A stretch of 64,000 bases of DNA from Erythrobacter sp. (GTDB taxonomy: Bacteria; Pseudomonadota; Alphaproteobacteria; Sphingomonadales; Sphingomonadaceae): contig NZ_CP136573.1 of NCBI RefSeq assembly GCF_035194505.1, forward strand, positions 372,001-436,000, read 5' to 3'. The translations under genes and the position numbers were made by a program. This document shows, piece after piece, positions 62,361 to 64,000 of the stretch; position 1 is the first letter of the stretch; each line of letters opens with the position of its first letter. The notes under the pieces were generated by a model. That model was not told the DNA's origin, ran no database searches, and worked only from the letters and a program-made list of their open reading frames with translations.

Positions 62361-64000
62361 ATGCCCAAAAGAACTGACATCTCCTCGATCCTCGTCATTG
62401 GCGCTGGTCCGATCATCATCGGGCAGGCCTGCGAGTTCGACTACTCCGGCACGCAGGCGATCAAGGCGTTGAAGGAGGAGGGCTACCGCGTCATCCTCGT
62501 CAACTCGAACCCCGCGACGATCATGACCGATCCGGAGTTTGCCGACGCGACCTATATCGAGCCGATCACGCCCGATATCGTCGCCAAGATCATCGCGAAG
62601 GAGCGGCCCGATGCGCTGCTGCCGACGATGGGCGGACAGACCGCGCTGAACTGCGCACTGGCGCTCGATGCCGACGGCACGCTCGCGAAATACGGCGTCG
62701 AGATGATCGGGGCCAAGGCTGACGCGATCGACAAGGCCGAGAACCGCCAGCGCTTCCGCGAGGCGATGGATTCGATCGGGCTCGAAAGCGCGCGTTCGGG
62801 CGTGGCCTATACGGTTGAAGAAGCCTTCGCGATCCTCGAACGCACGGGGCTCCCGTCCATCATCCGCCCGTCCTTCACCCTCGGCGGCACCGGCGGCGGC
62901 ATCGCCTATAACAAGGCCGAATTCGAGAAGATCGTGCGCGAAGGCATCGATGCTTCGCCCACCAACGAAGTCCTGATCGAGGAATCGCTCCTCGGGTGGA
63001 AGGAGTTCGAGATGGAGGTGGTGCGCGATCGCAAGGACAATGCGATCATCGTCTGCGCCATCGAGAACGTCGATCCGATGGGCGTGCACACCGGGGATTC
63101 CATCACCGTCGCCCCGGCGCTGACGCTGACCGACAAGGAATACCAGATCATGCGCAATGCGAGCATCGCTTGCCTGCGCGAGATCGGGGTGGAGACGGGC
63201 GGCTCCAACGTCCAGTTCGCGGTCAACCCCAAGGATGGCCGCCTGATCGTGATCGAGATGAACCCGCGCGTGTCGCGCTCCTCGGCGCTGGCGTCGAAGG
63301 CGACGGGTTTCCCCATCGCCCGTATCGCGGCGAAGCTGGCCGTGGGCTACACACTCGACGAACTGACCAACGAGATCACCGGCGCGACCCCGGCGAGCTT
63401 CGAGCCGACCATCGATTACGTCGTCACCAAGATCCCGCGCTTTGCCTTTGAAAAGTTCAAGGGTGCGGCCAATGACCTCTCGACCGCTATGAAGAGCGTC
63501 GGTGAAGTCATGGCAATCGGGCGCAATTTTCAGGAGTCGGTGCAGAAGGCCCTGCGCGGGCTGGAGACCGGCCTCGACGGCTTCAACCGCGTGCCGGAGC
63601 TCGAAGGGGCCGGGCGTGATGTCATCACCGCCGCGCTCTCGCGCCGCACGCCGGACCGGCTGCTCAAGGTCGGCCAGGCCTTCCGCGAAGGCATGAGCGT
63701 GGAGGAAATCGCCGCGGTCACCTTTTATGATCCGTGGTTCCTGCGCCAGATCGAACAGATCATCGCGGCCGAGCGCGAAGTGCAGGCCGATGGCTTGCCG
63801 CGTGATGCCGCAGGCCTGCGCCGTCTCAAGAGCATGGGCTTTTCCGACAAGCGCCTTGCCACCCTTGCGGTGCGCTCGGTGGGTGTGGCGGGCGGGCTGG
63901 CCGAGACGCAGGCCAAGCGTTCGGGCCTGCTCCACGATGCGCTCGTCGCCATGGCCGGTGCCACCAGCGAAGAGGAAGTGCGCGCGCTGCGCCACAAGCT
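62361..64000 (+). CDS. carB: Carbamoyl-phosphate synthase large subunit CarB (5' part)
   Basis: Starts at ATG 62361 (MPKRTDISSILVIGAGPIII) and runs open to the window end, 546 of about 1080-1100 codons. The first ATP-grasp half is complete: RPSFTLGGTGGGIAYN, EVLIEESLLGWKEFEMEVVRD in parts, and IEMNPRVSRSSALASKATG. It makes carbamoyl phosphate from bicarbonate, ATP and ammonia supplied by CarA. The oligomerisation domain begins near the end of the visible part. Confidence 0.97.
   Translation, partial: MPKRTDISSILVIGAGPIIIGQACEFDYSGTQAIKALKEEGYRVILVNSNPATIMTDPEFADATYIEPITPDIVAKIIAKERPDALLPTMGGQTALNCALALDADGTLAKYGVEMIGAKADAIDKAENRQRFREAMDSIGLESARSGVAYTVEEAFAILERTGLPSIIRPSFTLGGTGGGIAYNKAEFEKIVREGIDASPTNEVLIEESLLGWKEFEMEVVRDRKDNAIIVCAIENVDPMGVHTGDSITVAPALTLTDKEYQIMRNASIACLREIGVETGGSNVQFAVNPKDGRLIVIEMNPRVSRSSALASKATGFPIARIAAKLAVGYTLDELTNEITGATPASFEPTIDYVVTKIPRFAFEKFKGAANDLSTAMKSVGEVMAIGRNFQESVQKALRGLETGLDGFNRVPELEGAGRDVITAALSRRTPDRLLKVGQAFREGMSVEEIAAVTFYDPWFLRQIEQIIAAEREVQADGLPRDAAGLRRLKSMGFSDKRLATLAVRSVGVAGGLAETQAKRSGLLHDALVAMAGATSEEEVRALRHK

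Overview
This 64 kb window is one contiguous piece of GC-rich alphaproteobacterial chromosome with dense coding and no prophage, insertion sequence or CRISPR array. A member of the Sphingomonadales, probably Erythrobacteraceae-like, fits best. The grounds are the GTTC-N7-GTTC LexA box, PstA with the long N-terminal extension seen in alphaproteobacteria, Coq4-type ubiquinone genes, the yqeY-dnaG-rpoD order and a dispersed palindromic repeat of a type I associate with sphingomonads. The taxonomic call is inference.

Region 1 (1-8.7 kb) is a DNA-damage region. It starts with the 3' end of imuB, followed by a PilZ protein and a membrane protein/membrane-bound wHTH regulator pair. A three-gene operon then encodes a radical SAM protein, a DUF4130-UdgX-type uracil-DNA glycosylase fusion and the error-prone polymerase DnaE2. 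A perfect LexA box overlapping a TATAAT box lies directly before the first ATG, so the operon looks SOS-induced and leaderless. Region 2 (8.7-15.4 kb) holds phoR-pstC-pstA-pstB-phoU-phoB on the minus strand, with a Pho box before pstC, no pstS, and a perfect parS-like centromere site between phoU and phoB. A tRNA-Glu follows.

Region 3 (15.4-27.9 kb) is mixed: recJ, a flavodoxin-like gene, an uncharacterised gene plus an AHH-type nuclease, a nitronate monooxygenase, an amidohydrolase, two tandem Sel1-like secreted proteins, leuA with a leucine-rich leader peptide, an I78-like lipoprotein, an FMN-dependent lactate dehydrogenase and a YceI protein. Region 4 (28-36 kb) holds ilvB-ilvH-ilvC, miaA and serB with overlapping head-to-head starts, and two Coq4 paralogues flanking an iodotyrosine-deiodinase-like nitroreductase.

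Region 5 (36-50 kb) is mostly housekeeping: purL, xseB-ispA, coaD-cyclophilin-queA, an ABC-2 exporter and a beta-barrel protein placed between queA and tgt, an S9 peptidase and a chorismate mutase. Region 6 (50-64 kb) holds rpsD, trmJ, nrdR, glyA-rpiB, a fatty acid hydroxylase, rpoD, dnaG, yqeY, carA and the 5' part of carB. A small GIY-YIG nuclease gene bracketed by inverted copies of the palindromic repeat sits tightly between yqeY and dnaG and looks like a small inserted cassette.
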